From positions 1 through 54,557 of the forward strand of contig JBGTIS010000042.1 in assembly GCA_041745535.1 (NCBI GenBank): DNA of 54,557 nt. Reading direction: 5' to 3'. How positions within the stretch are numbered: the stretch's first letter is position 1; each line of letters starts with the position of its first letter. Both the position numbers and the translations under genes were made by a program. The notes beneath the pieces are model-generated. The model made no database searches. It was not told where the DNA came from and worked only from the letters and a program-made list of their open reading frames with translations. This DNA comes from JBGTIS01 sp041745535 (GTDB lineage Bacteria; Bacteroidota; Bacteroidia; Cytophagales; Cyclobacteriaceae). This document shows positions 25,761 through 34,884 of this stretch, one piece after another.

Positions 25761-26534
25761 ATGAAGGTTTTAATTTTAGCAGGTGGGTTCGGTACACGAC
25801 TCAGTGAAGAAACACAGGTTATCCCTAAGCCTATGATTGAGATTGGCGATAAGCCGATCATCTGGCACATTATGAAAATTTATTCCACACATGGGTTTAA
25901 TGAATTTGTGATTTTACTGGGTTACAAGGGGTATATCATCAAAGAATACTTTGCCAATTATTTTTTGCACCAAAGCGACGTCACCATCGATATCGCCAAT
26001 AATCAGATACAAACCCACAGTTACCAGGATGCTGAACCCTGGAAAGTTACCCTGGTAAACACAGGATTAGACACCATGACTGGCGGACGGTTAAAACGCG
26101 CCAAACCTTATATTAACAACGAACCGTTCATGTTTACCTACGGCGATGGCGTTTCTAATGTGGATATCAGCAAACTGGTGGATTTTCATAAAAACCACGG
26201 TAAACTGATTACCATGACCGCGGTACAACCGGAGGGCCGGTTCGGTGCCATGAAAATAGAAAATAACATGACGGTAAGCAGTTTTGAAGAAAAACCCGAA
26301 GGAGAAGGCGGGTGGATTAATGGAGGATTTTTTGTGTGCCAGCCCCAGGTGCTGGATTACATTGCCGGCGATGATATTATGTTTGAACGCCAGCCCATGA
26401 ACCAACTGGTACAGGAAGGGCAGTTGAAAGCCTATAAACATAAAGATTTCTGGCAGTGTATGGATACTTTGCGTGACAAGAAAAGGCTTGAAGAAATGTG
26501 GGTTTCGGCCAACCCAAGATGGAAAATATGGTAA
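25761..26534 (+). CDS. rfbF: Glucose-1-phosphate cytidylyltransferase
   Basis: The 257-residue protein starts MKVLILAGGFGTRLSEETQV, the nucleotidyltransferase loop of RfbF, and continues with PKPMIEIGDKPIIWHIMKIY, FMFTYGDGVSNVDI, GRFGAMKIE and GGFFVCQPQVLDYI. Length equals that of known RfbF proteins. It makes CDP-glucose from CTP and glucose 1-phosphate, the entry to CDP-linked deoxysugars of lipopolysaccharide. I chose the ATG at 25761 because the family begins there; an in-frame start at 25731 is not supported. It is the first gene of a four-gene operon. Confidence 0.95.
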   Translation: MKVLILAGGFGTRLSEETQVIPKPMIEIGDKPIIWHIMKIYSTHGFNEFVILLGYKGYIIKEYFANYFLHQSDVTIDIANNQIQTHSYQDAEPWKVTLVNTGLDTMTGGRLKRAKPYINNEPFMFTYGDGVSNVDISKLVDFHKNHGKLITMTAVQPEGRFGAMKIENNMTVSSFEEKPEGEGGWINGGFFVCQPQVLDYIAGDDIMFERQPMNQLVQEGQLKAYKHKDFWQCMDTLRDKKRLEEMWVSANPRWKIW

Positions 26535-26551
26535 GGTAAATTTTTTAATGT

Positions 26552-27508
26552 ATGACCACTTTTAAAAAGCATAAACTGCTGATTACCGGCGGATTAGGTA
26601 ACCTTGGTTCATGGCTTACTTCTTATTTTTGCCAGCAGAATTTTGAGGTATTTGTATTGGCCAGTCGCGAAAGAAATTTAACCGAAGCGCTAAACTTTAC
26701 CTTTATCCAGTGCGACATTACCCATGCTGAAGAAATTGCCACTAGCCTGGCCCCCTATCAGTTTGATTTTGTTATTCATACCGCCAGTGCCAACGATTTT
26801 TTTAAGGAAAACTTTGTAACTGATGCACTGCTGGTAAATGCTTTAGGCACCCGGAATTTGCTGGAATATTTCAAGGATAAATCATTACAACATTTTATCT
26901 ATTTTTCTACTTTCCAGGTATATGGCAGTCGTGAAGGATTTATTACAGAAGAAACGCCTACCCTTCCGGTAAACGACTATGGCACTACCCACCTTTTCGC
27001 TGAGATTTATGTAAAGCAATTTCACCGCAATTTTCAACTGCCTTATACCATCCTCAGGCTTACCAATAGTTATGGTTGCCCGAAAGACACTGACTCCTCC
27101 AAATGGTATCTGGTATTGAATGACCTGGCCAGGATGGCGGTTCAAGAGAAAAAAATCGTATTGAAATCCAATGGAAAAGCTACCCGTGATTTTATCTGGA
27201 TGGGCGATGTATGCGCCATTACCCATGCTTTATTGAATCAACCGCCTGCCAATGAAATTTATAATGTAGCCGGTGAAAAAACGTATTCCATTCGCGCCAT
27301 TGCCGAGCAGGTACAGCAGGCTTACGAGGAACATTTTGGCGAGCAACTGCCTATTGAAAAAAACAAAAAAGACCTCATAGAATACCCTGACAACATGCAA
27401 GTTAGCGCAGCTAAGTTAAAGAAAAAGTTTAATTATGAAACTCAGGATAAATTTAAAGAAGAAGCAAAAAAAATATTCTCGCTCGCCGGTAAGTTAGCCG
27501 ATTCATGA
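26552..27508 (+). CDS. NAD(P)-dependent SDR epimerase/dehydratase with atypical YxxxH motif
   Basis: The 318-residue extended SDR has a Rossmann motif TGGLGNLGSWL (G13-G19) and the substrate-side YFSTFQVYGSREGF. Its catalytic motif reads Y143-G-T-T-H147 (NDYGTTHLFAEIYVKQF), with His in place of the usual Lys. Downstream features are otherwise normal (LRLTNSYG, DFIWMGDVCAI, YNVAGEKTYSIRAIAEQV). It does not resemble classical CDP-glucose 4,6-dehydratase (RfbG). Gene position 17 bases after rfbF implies a role on CDP-sugars; the reaction (epimerisation or reduction) is inferred only loosely. Confidence 0.85.
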   Translation: MTTFKKHKLLITGGLGNLGSWLTSYFCQQNFEVFVLASRERNLTEALNFTFIQCDITHAEEIATSLAPYQFDFVIHTASANDFFKENFVTDALLVNALGTRNLLEYFKDKSLQHFIYFSTFQVYGSREGFITEETPTLPVNDYGTTHLFAEIYVKQFHRNFQLPYTILRLTNSYGCPKDTDSSKWYLVLNDLARMAVQEKKIVLKSNGKATRDFIWMGDVCAITHALLNQPPANEIYNVAGEKTYSIRAIAEQVQQAYEEHFGEQLPIEKNKKDLIEYPDNMQVSAAKLKKKFNYETQDKFKEEAKKIFSLAGKLADS

Positions 27509-27532
27509 GTGTTTAATTTTTAAAGAAAAAAA

Positions 27533-28531
27533 ATGAAAGTTTTAGTAACAGGAAATAACGGCTATATCGGGGCCCATTTGGTTGGACTGCTCCAGGACGA
27601 TGGACACACCGTAGTGGGATGTGATATAAACCTGTACGAAGGTTGTGCATGGGATCCTTTTCCGGCGGCAGATATTTTTATCCAGAAAGACGTACGCGAA
27701 GTAACAGAAAAGGAACTGGAAGGCATAGACTGTGTGATGCACCTGGCTGCCTTGTCCAACGATCCGATGGGCGATATTAACCCGGAGCTGACCATTAGTA
27801 TTAACCAGCACGGCTCTATTCAACTTGCCGAACGGGCCAAAGCCGCTGGCGTGAAGCAGTTTTTATTTGCCAGCAGTTGCTCAATCTATGGAAAAGGCGC
27901 CAAACCGGATATGGATGAAAATGATCCGGTAAACCCACTTACCGCTTATGCCATCTCAAAAATTGAATCGGAAAAGGCCATTGGACAATTGGCTTCTCCT
28001 GGTTTTTCTCCCATATTTCTGAGAAATGCCACCGCTTATGGCTATTCACCCATGTTGCGCATTGATCTGGTAGTGAACAACCTGCTGGGTTGTGCGGTGG
28101 CTAACGGTAAAATTGCCATTAAAAGTGATGGTTCGCCCTGGCGGCCGCTGATTCATTGTAAAGACATTGCCCGGGCATTTGTAGCCATTGCTACCTATGC
28201 ACCAGAAATTACCCATAACCGGATTATCAACATTGGAGGCAACTCCGAAAACTATCAGGTGAAAGATGTGGCTGATAAGGTACAGCGACTTTTACCCGAA
28301 GCGGAAATAATTTATACGGGAGAAGTGGGAGAAGATCCCCGAAACTACAAGGTAAACTTCGATTTGCTGGGGCAATTGCTGCCTGAATTTCAACTGGCCT
28401 ATACCCTGGAAACCGGGATGCGGGAACTGTATGAGCAGTACCTGGAACATCAGTTTAATGCCAATGATTTTACGAGCGATCAGTTTATCAGACTAAAAAC
28501 ATTAGCCAAACGATTACACAAAATACAATGA
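27533..28531 (+). CDS. NAD-dependent epimerase/dehydratase (extended SDR)
   Basis: The 332-residue protein has VTGNNGYIGAHL (G7-G13) for NAD binding, MHLAALSNDPMGDINPE, SSCSIYG and the catalytic Y139-A-I-S-K143. The sugar-binding side shows LRNATAYGYSPMLRIDLVVN and SDGSPWRPLIHCKDIARAF. This matches sugar-nucleotide epimerases/dehydratases found in O-antigen clusters. It follows the other SDR by 24 bases and overlaps the next gene by 4 bases (ATGA), so it acts in the same pathway on a CDP-linked intermediate. Exact step unknown. Confidence 0.88.
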   Translation: MKVLVTGNNGYIGAHLVGLLQDDGHTVVGCDINLYEGCAWDPFPAADIFIQKDVREVTEKELEGIDCVMHLAALSNDPMGDINPELTISINQHGSIQLAERAKAAGVKQFLFASSCSIYGKGAKPDMDENDPVNPLTAYAISKIESEKAIGQLASPGFSPIFLRNATAYGYSPMLRIDLVVNNLLGCAVANGKIAIKSDGSPWRPLIHCKDIARAFVAIATYAPEITHNRIINIGGNSENYQVKDVADKVQRLLPEAEIIYTGEVGEDPRNYKVNFDLLGQLLPEFQLAYTLETGMRELYEQYLEHQFNANDFTSDQFIRLKTLAKRLHKIQ

Positions 28532-29058
28532 AATTCACAGAAACCGAATTGAAAGGTGCTTTCATCATAGATTTTGAAAAAAGGGAGGATGAAAGAGGTT
28601 TTTTTGCCCGCTCATTTTGTGCCGACGAATACATTGAACATGGCATGAACCCAACCGTGGCACAATGTAATTTTTCCAGATCTGAAAAAAAACATACCCT
28701 CCGGGGGTTTCATTTTCAGGTGGCGGGCGCTGAGGAAGCTAAATCGGTAAGGTGCGTAAAAGGCAAAATTTTAGATGTGATCATAGACCTGCGGAAAAAT
28801 TCGCAAACTTATGGCCAGCATATTGCCGTAGAGCTATCGGCTCAGAATTATAGAATGCTGTATGTGCCTGAAAATTTCGCGCATGCTTTTATCACTTTAG
28901 AAGATCATTGCGAAGTTTTTTATCTGGTTTCTAACTTTTACAGTCTGGGTAGCGAAAGAGGTATTCGGTGGAATGACCCGGCTTTTGATGTAAACTGGCC
29001 TACTAATTCCCCGATTTTGTCAGAAAAAGACGCGACCCATGAAAATTTTGAATTGTGA
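28528..29058 (+). CDS. dTDP-4-dehydrorhamnose 3,5-epimerase-like cupin
   Basis: The 176-residue protein is of the RmlC family: LRGFHFQ carries the catalytic His, followed by KSVRCVKGKILDVIIDLRKN, YVPENFAHAFITLED and the late Tyr region YLVSNFYSLGSERGIRWNDP. RmlC epimerises C3 and C5 of 4-keto-6-deoxysugars. In a CDP-sugar operon it probably works on a CDP-4-keto sugar rather than on the dTDP form. It overlaps the preceding SDR gene by 4 bases, and is the last gene of the operon. Confidence 0.88.
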   Translation: MKFTETELKGAFIIDFEKREDERGFFARSFCADEYIEHGMNPTVAQCNFSRSEKKHTLRGFHFQVAGAEEAKSVRCVKGKILDVIIDLRKNSQTYGQHIAVELSAQNYRMLYVPENFAHAFITLEDHCEVFYLVSNFYSLGSERGIRWNDPAFDVNWPTNSPILSEKDATHENFEL

Positions 29059-29185
29059 TTGATTCGCATTATTTATAAATTGTAATTTTTTGATATTGTA
29101 CGCCTGATTTATTAGGAAACTAATTGTATATTTCTAACATTTTAGGTTAATTGGCGTTTATGAACCTGTAATATCGACCCACGAA

Positions 29186-30778
29186 ATGAAGGATTCACAA
29201 GATCAAAATATCCTTATTAAGGAGCTTTATACCCAGATTGAAGCGTTAAAAGCTGAGAATAACCTCCTTAAGGAACAACAGAACAATCAGAAGATTCAGG
29301 CAGACCTGCCCGATCAAACTTCGCCGCACGGCGATCAGGTATTAACACCTCAATGCAAGTTTCTGCTGAATTACTTTCCCGATGGCATCGCTGTGTTAAA
29401 CCAGAACCTGGAGTTTGTGCACATTAACCATAGTTTTGAAGAACTTACCGGCCAGTCGGCGGACAGTTTAGTGGGAAATGTAATTCCACTAACTATTTTT
29501 GAAGAAAGCGCGGTACTTATTTCCAAGATTTTATCCGATGCTTTTAAATCGGAAAGTGAGAAAGACTTTTATTTCACCATCCGGAAGACCAGCCTTTTGT
29601 ATTATTATGCTAAAATAGTTCCGCTAAAACATGAAGGCTTTCAAAGCCCAAAGCTATTGCTCATCTGTCGGGATATTACCAATCTGAAAAAATTTGAATT
29701 AAGTCTTCTCAAATCAGAACAAAACTGGAAACGGCTGGTCAATAATTTCCCGGAAATCATCGTTAGGTTCGACAAAAACTTAAAATTTATCTTTGTAAAT
29801 GATACCCTCCTCAAATATGTGAATGTAAACCGGAAAGAATTTATTGGTAAAAACAGCGAAGAATTAGGGTTACAACTGCCTGAAGATTCTAAATTTTTTA
29901 CCGAGCAAATTAAAAGGGTTTTTGAAAAGCAGGAGCCCATCCATTTTTACAATTATTTTGGCGATTCAGTTAATAAAAAGTTTTTTTACGTTTCGCTCGT
30001 TCCTGAATTTTCAACCGATGGCACTACCGTGGAAAGCGTGGTTGGACTAACCCGCGACATCACTGAGGTACAGCAATCACGATTAAAAATTGAGAAACAG
30101 AATCAGGAGCTAAAGCGAATTAACGAGCACCTGGATAACTTTGTGCACATTATGGCCCACGACTTTCGGGGCCCCTTAACCATCCTGAGCCTTTTGAAAG
30201 ACCAGCTTCGAGATTGTGATGACGAAGCCATGCGGGAAGAGTTCTTCAATATGCTTGGGCGGGCGGTTAATCAGCTTAATACCCAATTGGTCAGCCTGAA
30301 TGAGATAATCCGCCTGGAAGCAGGCCATACGGAGGCCAAACAGACCTGCTGTTTGCAAGAAACCGTACAAAAGGTATCCCAAAAGCTTCGGGACGATTTA
30401 ACAGCGCTAAAGGTCACAATTAAGACCGATTTTGAAGCGGCACCCAACGTACTGTATCCGCCTTCGCATCTGGAATGTATTATGACTAATCTGGTAAATA
30501 ATTCTTTGAAATACCGAGACCTGAATCGAGATTCAATGATTAACATCGAAGCGGCAGATGAGGCTAAATATGTAAAAATTACCTACGAGGATAACAGCAA
30601 GGGGGTTCAGTTTAACAGCACGCTGCGGCCGGTTCAGGTTGATTCCGGAGAAAAAAAGAACAGCAGCGAATTGGGACTTTATATACTGAAAAATATAATC
30701 GAACGAAATGAAGGCCAATTTTTTATCAATAGCGAACCTGGTAAAGGAACCGTTTTTACCATTAAACTAAAGAAATAG
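29186..30778 (+). CDS. PAS-domain sensor histidine kinase with atypical H box
   Basis: The 530-residue protein starts with a coiled coil (residues 10-40), has two PAS domains (about 55-165 and 180-295), a second helical linker, a HisKA-like region and a HATPase_c domain. The phospho-acceptor box is FVHIMAHDFRGPLTILSLL (H325), a AHDFRGP form in place of the SHDLKAP of the other two PAS kinases here. The ATPase has TNLVNNSLKYRD, YEDNSKGVQF and SELGLYILKNIIERN; the usual DNG triplet reads EDNSKG. No membrane span. The 3' end overlaps the converging nhaA gene by 17 bases. Confidence 0.9.
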   Translation: MKDSQDQNILIKELYTQIEALKAENNLLKEQQNNQKIQADLPDQTSPHGDQVLTPQCKFLLNYFPDGIAVLNQNLEFVHINHSFEELTGQSADSLVGNVIPLTIFEESAVLISKILSDAFKSESEKDFYFTIRKTSLLYYYAKIVPLKHEGFQSPKLLLICRDITNLKKFELSLLKSEQNWKRLVNNFPEIIVRFDKNLKFIFVNDTLLKYVNVNRKEFIGKNSEELGLQLPEDSKFFTEQIKRVFEKQEPIHFYNYFGDSVNKKFFYVSLVPEFSTDGTTVESVVGLTRDITEVQQSRLKIEKQNQELKRINEHLDNFVHIMAHDFRGPLTILSLLKDQLRDCDDEAMREEFFNMLGRAVNQLNTQLVSLNEIIRLEAGHTEAKQTCCLQETVQKVSQKLRDDLTALKVTIKTDFEAAPNVLYPPSHLECIMTNLVNNSLKYRDLNRDSMINIEAADEAKYVKITYEDNSKGVQFNSTLRPVQVDSGEKKNSSELGLYILKNIIERNEGQFFINSEPGKGTVFTIKLKK

Positions 30779-32132
30779 TACTACTTTCTTGATCCGGATG
30801 CCTGGTTTCCTTATCGAATATACTCCTTAGATAAATTAGGCCGATTAAGGCTGCAATGAAAGAAGCGATTAAAATCGCGATTTTCGCCTCCACCAGAAAT
30901 TGTTTATCTGTAAAAGCCAATGTGCTGATAAATAATGACATGGTAAAGCCGATACCCGCGATAAACCCGACTCCGATAATCCCTTTTAAATTAACGTTCT
31001 CCGGCAGGTCGCTGATTTTGGATTTAATGCCTGCATAAGAAAACAGGGCGATTCCTAATACCTTTCCCACTACCAATCCCACCACAATCCCCAGACTAAT
31101 GGGTTCCAGTAAACCTTCAATCCATCCTTCCTCAAAAGTAACGCCGGCGTTCGCCAGGGCAAAAACAGGCATCACAAAAAAGCTATTATAGCTGGTAAGT
31201 TGCCTTTCCATTCGCAGCGCCAATGGCCTCGCTCTTTTGGTATCTTCCCGGATGCCTTCCACTTCTTTTAAAAAATCTTTGTTTTCCAGAATAGATTTTT
31301 CAGGTTCCGAGGCCTGTTCGGCTTTCTCAATTTTCTTCTTATTTTCCCGCATAAATTCCTCGTCTTTCATGTGAATTTTCATGGGGATGGTAAATGCCAG
31401 CAGTACACCTGCCAGGGTAGGATGAATGCCGGAATTCAAAAAGGCATACCATAATCCGATGCCTAAAATCAAATACACCAGCGGATGGTTCAGGTTAACC
31501 CGGTTGCAAATTACAGCAATCACCAGGATCGCTCCCCCAATTCCCAGGAACAACCAGCTTATGTCAGTACTGTAAAACACAGCGATTACCAGCACCGCGC
31601 CGATATCGTCTACCACTGCCACGGCGGTCAGAAATACCTTTAACGACAGCGGCACCCGTTTGCCCAGTAAGCTGATAATCCCAAGTGAATAGGCAATATC
31701 AGTAGCCATGGGAACGCCCCAACCATGGATGGTTTCTTCTCCCAGATTAAAAGCCACATAGATCAGGGCAGGGAAAACGATACCCCCCAATGCTGCCAGC
31801 ATGGGTAAAGACGCTTTTCGAAATCCCGAAAGATTGCCGGCATAAAACTCTCTTTTTATTTCCAGGCCTACCACAAAAAAGAAAATCACCATTAACCCAT
31901 CGTTAATTAGAAAATGGAGGGAAGAAGTAAATCCCTTCTCCCCAACGCCAAAGGTGATCTTCGTTTCCCAAAAATGATGAAATTCTTCAGAAAAGCCTGA
32001 ATTAGCCAAAACCAAAGCTGCCACCGTACAAGCCAACAGTACAAGCCCCCCTGCTGTTTCTTTATCGATAAAGTTCTGGGCAGCCTGTTTTAAATAATCT
32101 TCAAGGGTATAACTTTTGGTTTTAAGGTTCAT
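30762..32132 (-). CDS. nhaA: Na+/H+ antiporter NhaA
   Basis: The 456-residue protein has about 12 membrane segments and the NhaA signatures: DGLMVIFFFVVGLEIKRE, MATDIAYSLGIISLLGKRVP and FLTAVAVVDDIGAVLVIAVF with the paired aspartates of the ion site. A charged cytoplasmic insert (about residues 260-310, rich in E and K) lies in the middle, as in the longer NhaA proteins of Bacteroidota. It exchanges Na+ or Li+ for protons to control pH and salt. It is a single gene; the tail overlaps the PAS kinase gene on the other strand. Confidence 0.95.
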   Translation of the reverse strand: MNLKTKSYTLEDYLKQAAQNFIDKETAGGLVLLACTVAALVLANSGFSEEFHHFWETKITFGVGEKGFTSSLHFLINDGLMVIFFFVVGLEIKREFYAGNLSGFRKASLPMLAALGGIVFPALIYVAFNLGEETIHGWGVPMATDIAYSLGIISLLGKRVPLSLKVFLTAVAVVDDIGAVLVIAVFYSTDISWLFLGIGGAILVIAVICNRVNLNHPLVYLILGIGLWYAFLNSGIHPTLAGVLLAFTIPMKIHMKDEEFMRENKKKIEKAEQASEPEKSILENKDFLKEVEGIREDTKRARPLALRMERQLTSYNSFFVMPVFALANAGVTFEEGWIEGLLEPISLGIVVGLVVGKVLGIALFSYAGIKSKISDLPENVNLKGIIGVGFIAGIGFTMSLFISTLAFTDKQFLVEAKIAILIASFIAALIGLIYLRSIFDKETRHPDQESSTISLV

Positions 32133-32264
32133 AGATAATTATAATAAATTGGTTTTCAATATGTTAACCCTCGTTTCTAAAAGAAATTATTTAAACTTTT
32201 AAAAGGGTTTGACAAATTGAAAACCGGATTTTCGCTCAATACAAGATATCGGAAACAAATGGTA

Positions 32265-32840
32265 TTACATGGAAGATCGCTGCACAGAATCAATCGCGGC
32301 GATCTGTTCCTGTAACAAATCAACCGACTCTTCGGCAAGTCCTCTGATAATTGGATTTTCAGCTTTGGTGGCCAAATCGCGCATCACCTGTAAGTGTTCC
32401 TCGCTGTTGTCGGAAGCCACATCCACAAAAGCTTCATCGAAAGATGAGCCCGACAAAGTCCGCAAACTATCTAAAGTTGATTGCTGGGCTACTGATAAAC
32501 TGGCAGGCGGAGTAACTTCAACCGCTTTGAACATTTCCTGAATTTTAGTTTGAATATTTTGGTTATGCTCCTCTAAAACCGTTGATAAATTTTTAACAGG
32601 TTGGGAGGTAGTTTTTTCCCTGACCAAACCAACCATAGCCTTTTGTAACTCGGTATTCATTAAAGATAGTAAGAGCAAATCTTCAGATTCAGCAGGTTGA
32701 TTGGTGATTCCATTGGCTCCAACCTTTATGGTATCCTGATTATTGCTGGCATCGTTTTCACCTGAAGGGCTATTGCACCCAAAACTCAAAAAAGTCAAAA
32801 TAAGGGGAGTTACTAAAAAATTATTTATAGCTTTATTCAT
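32265..32840 (-). CDS. DUF4142-like lipoprotein
   Basis: The 191-residue protein has a lipoprotein signal (LVTPLILTFLSFGCNSPSGE, lipobox Cys near residue 22) followed by an acidic, low-complexity linker. The helical domain has two long helix pairs with LEEHNQNIQTKIQEMFKAVE, SGSSFDEAFVDVASDNSEEH and a C-terminal LLQEQIAAID, the pattern of DUF4142 four-helix proteins, though several of the usual His residues are missing. It is likely periplasmic or outer-membrane anchored. Function unknown. Confidence 0.7.
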   Translation of the reverse strand: MNKAINNFLVTPLILTFLSFGCNSPSGENDASNNQDTIKVGANGITNQPAESEDLLLLSLMNTELQKAMVGLVREKTTSQPVKNLSTVLEEHNQNIQTKIQEMFKAVEVTPPASLSVAQQSTLDSLRTLSGSSFDEAFVDVASDNSEEHLQVMRDLATKAENPIIRGLAEESVDLLQEQIAAIDSVQRSSM

Positions 32841-32932
32841 AATCTAAAAAAATTTTTATGGTAAAAAAATAATTATCCGTTTAATGTACAATTAACAAGC
32901 TCAGGCAAGGAGATGTTTATAACTGAGTTATT

Positions 32933-33883
32933 TTATTTCTTTAAGAAATATCTGATAAAACCCCAGCCATAACCAACAAATACCATAACCGCGGTGGCGA
33001 TGCTGAGCAACCCGATCCGGACAGATTTATACCTGATGAACGCGCCGGCAAATACCAGAAACAGGTAAACACTTACCAAACAGAGGGCAAGCAAAAATAA
33101 TGGCATACTAATGAAAGCCAGTAACAGTGTAACCACCAGGTAAATCAGAAAGCACACTGGAAGTAAGTGAATAAGTTTCAGGCTTTCGGGATAAATCCTG
33201 TAAATATTTACCCTTGACCGGCCAAACCAGACCATTTGTTTGAAAAAGTCGGGCAAGCTTTTCTTTCGTTTGTGGTACACATAAGCCTTCTCAATCAACC
33301 CGGATTTAAATCCGAGTTGCTGTACCCTGATGCTTAGTTCAATGTCTTCTCCACAATTTGGCAACTTAAATCCATTGGTTTTTTGATATACCTCTCGGGA
33401 AAAGCCCATGTTAAAACTTCGGGGATAGTAATTTCCCGCCTGTTTGTTTCTTCCCCGGGTGCCGCCGGTGGTAAGGTAAGAAGTAAGGGCGAAATCTATG
33501 GCTTTTTGAGTGGGTGTAAAACTCGGATGCGCGCGATCGGGCCCGCCATAGGCATCCAGATAATTTTTGTTCAGGTAATCGTTTACCTTGGCGATGTAGT
33601 CAATGGGAATAATAATGTCAGAATCAAGGATAATAAAGTACTCCCCTTCTGCCCTTTCCATCCCGTAGTTTCTGGATAATCCCTGTCCTTCATTGGCTTT
33701 GTAAAAATACCGGATGGTAAGCTTATCAGAGAAATCCTCCACCACCTTATCCGATTTGATGGTAGACCCGCTTTCTACCACAATCACCTCAAAATTTTTG
33801 CAGGTTTGTAGCGACAATCCCTGTAATACTTCCCGCATATCCTCGGGCCGATTATATACAGGAATGATTAGCGAAAAATACAT
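32933..33883 (-). CDS. Family 2 glycosyltransferase with C-terminal membrane segments
   Basis: The 316-residue protein starts MYFSLIIPVYNRPEDMREVL, the GT2 fold opening. It has YFIILDSDIIIPIDYI with the DxD-type metal site, an acceptor loop (NMGFSREVYQKTNGF), and GEDIELSIRVQQLGF, matching the ED acid-base position. The last 90 residues form two to three membrane segments. It would add a sugar to a lipid-linked or membrane-side acceptor. Its start lies one base after the stop of the preceding glycosyltransferase gene, so they are coupled. Confidence 0.9.
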   Translation of the reverse strand: MYFSLIIPVYNRPEDMREVLQGLSLQTCKNFEVIVVESGSTIKSDKVVEDFSDKLTIRYFYKANEGQGLSRNYGMERAEGEYFIILDSDIIIPIDYIAKVNDYLNKNYLDAYGGPDRAHPSFTPTQKAIDFALTSYLTTGGTRGRNKQAGNYYPRSFNMGFSREVYQKTNGFKLPNCGEDIELSIRVQQLGFKSGLIEKAYVYHKRKKSLPDFFKQMVWFGRSRVNIYRIYPESLKLIHLLPVCFLIYLVVTLLLAFISMPLFLLALCLVSVYLFLVFAGAFIRYKSVRIGLLSIATAVMVFVGYGWGFIRYFLKK

Positions 33884-33884
33884 G

Positions 33885-34871
33885 CTATACTTTATTTTTT
33901 TCGGGGAATTGAACTTTTTCTATGATCAGGTAGTCGTTTTTTTTATCAGAATTGAGGGTAATCAATTCTGCCAGAAATCCGGTAAGAAAAAGCTGTACAC
34001 CAATAATTAAGGCAACCAGGGCCAGGAAAAACAAAGGTTGCGCCACCACTTCTCTGACGGGCGTCTGGGTATAAATGTTATACATTTTCTGGAAGATTAC
34101 CCAAAAAGTTATAAACAGGCCCATCAGGAAAGAAACGGTACCCAAAGTGCCGAAAAAGTGCATGGGTCTTTTTCTGAATTTAGAAACAAAGCTAATGGAT
34201 AACAAATCCAGGAAACCGAAAACAAAGCGCTCGATCCCAAACTTGGTTTCACCATATTTTCTGGCGCGGTGTCGCACCACTTTTTCACCGATTTTATCAA
34301 AACCATTTTTCTTGGCGATCACCGGAATATACCGGTGCATTTCGCCATATAATTCCATATTTTTCACTACCCGCGTATCATAGGCCTTCAATCCGCAATT
34401 GAAATCGTGCAACGGAATTCCGGAAATTTTACGGGTGATATAGTTAAAAAATTTGGAAGGAATGGTTTTACTCAGCGGATCATGGCGCTTTAACTTCCAG
34501 CCCGACACCATATCATACCGACTTTCACTAATCATGCGGTACAATTCAGGAATTTCGTCAGGACTATCCTGTAAATCCGCGTCCATGGTAACCACTACTT
34601 TTCCTTTAGCTTCCTGAAAGCCAATATGGAGCGCGGCTGACTTTCCATAATTCCTGTTAAACCTGACCCCTTTGATATAAGAACTTTCCTTAGCCAGTTG
34701 GGTAATTACCTCCCAGGAATGATCGGTACTGCCATCATCTACCAAAATAATTTCATAGGTAAACCGATCCTCCTCCATCACCCGGTGTATCCAGGTACAT
34801 AATTCAGTAATCGATTCTTCTTCGTTAAATAATGGGATAATAATTGATATTTGTGGTGCCAGAATCATCAA
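33885..34871 (-). CDS. Polyprenyl/dolichol-phosphate glycosyltransferase (GT2, GtrB-like)
   Basis: The 328-residue protein has the DPM1/GtrB layout: ISIIIPLFNEEESITELCTW, VDDGSTDHSWEVI, NRNYGKSAALHIGFQEAKG and VVTMDADLQDSPDEIPELY, then HDFNCGLKAY and RYIPVIAKKNGF. Two membrane segments near the C-terminus (SFLMGLFITFWVIF and FLALVALIIGVQLFLTGFLA) anchor it. Such enzymes charge undecaprenyl phosphate with a sugar for later transfer on the outside of the inner membrane. It lies 13 bases after a DUF4199 gene in the same operon. Confidence 0.92.
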   Translation of the reverse strand: MMILAPQISIIIPLFNEEESITELCTWIHRVMEEDRFTYEIILVDDGSTDHSWEVITQLAKESSYIKGVRFNRNYGKSAALHIGFQEAKGKVVVTMDADLQDSPDEIPELYRMISESRYDMVSGWKLKRHDPLSKTIPSKFFNYITRKISGIPLHDFNCGLKAYDTRVVKNMELYGEMHRYIPVIAKKNGFDKIGEKVVRHRARKYGETKFGIERFVFGFLDLLSISFVSKFRKRPMHFFGTLGTVSFLMGLFITFWVIFQKMYNIYTQTPVREVVAQPLFFLALVALIIGVQLFLTGFLAELITLNSDKKNDYLIIEKVQFPEKNKV

Positions 34872-34884
34872 AAATTCAAATTTA

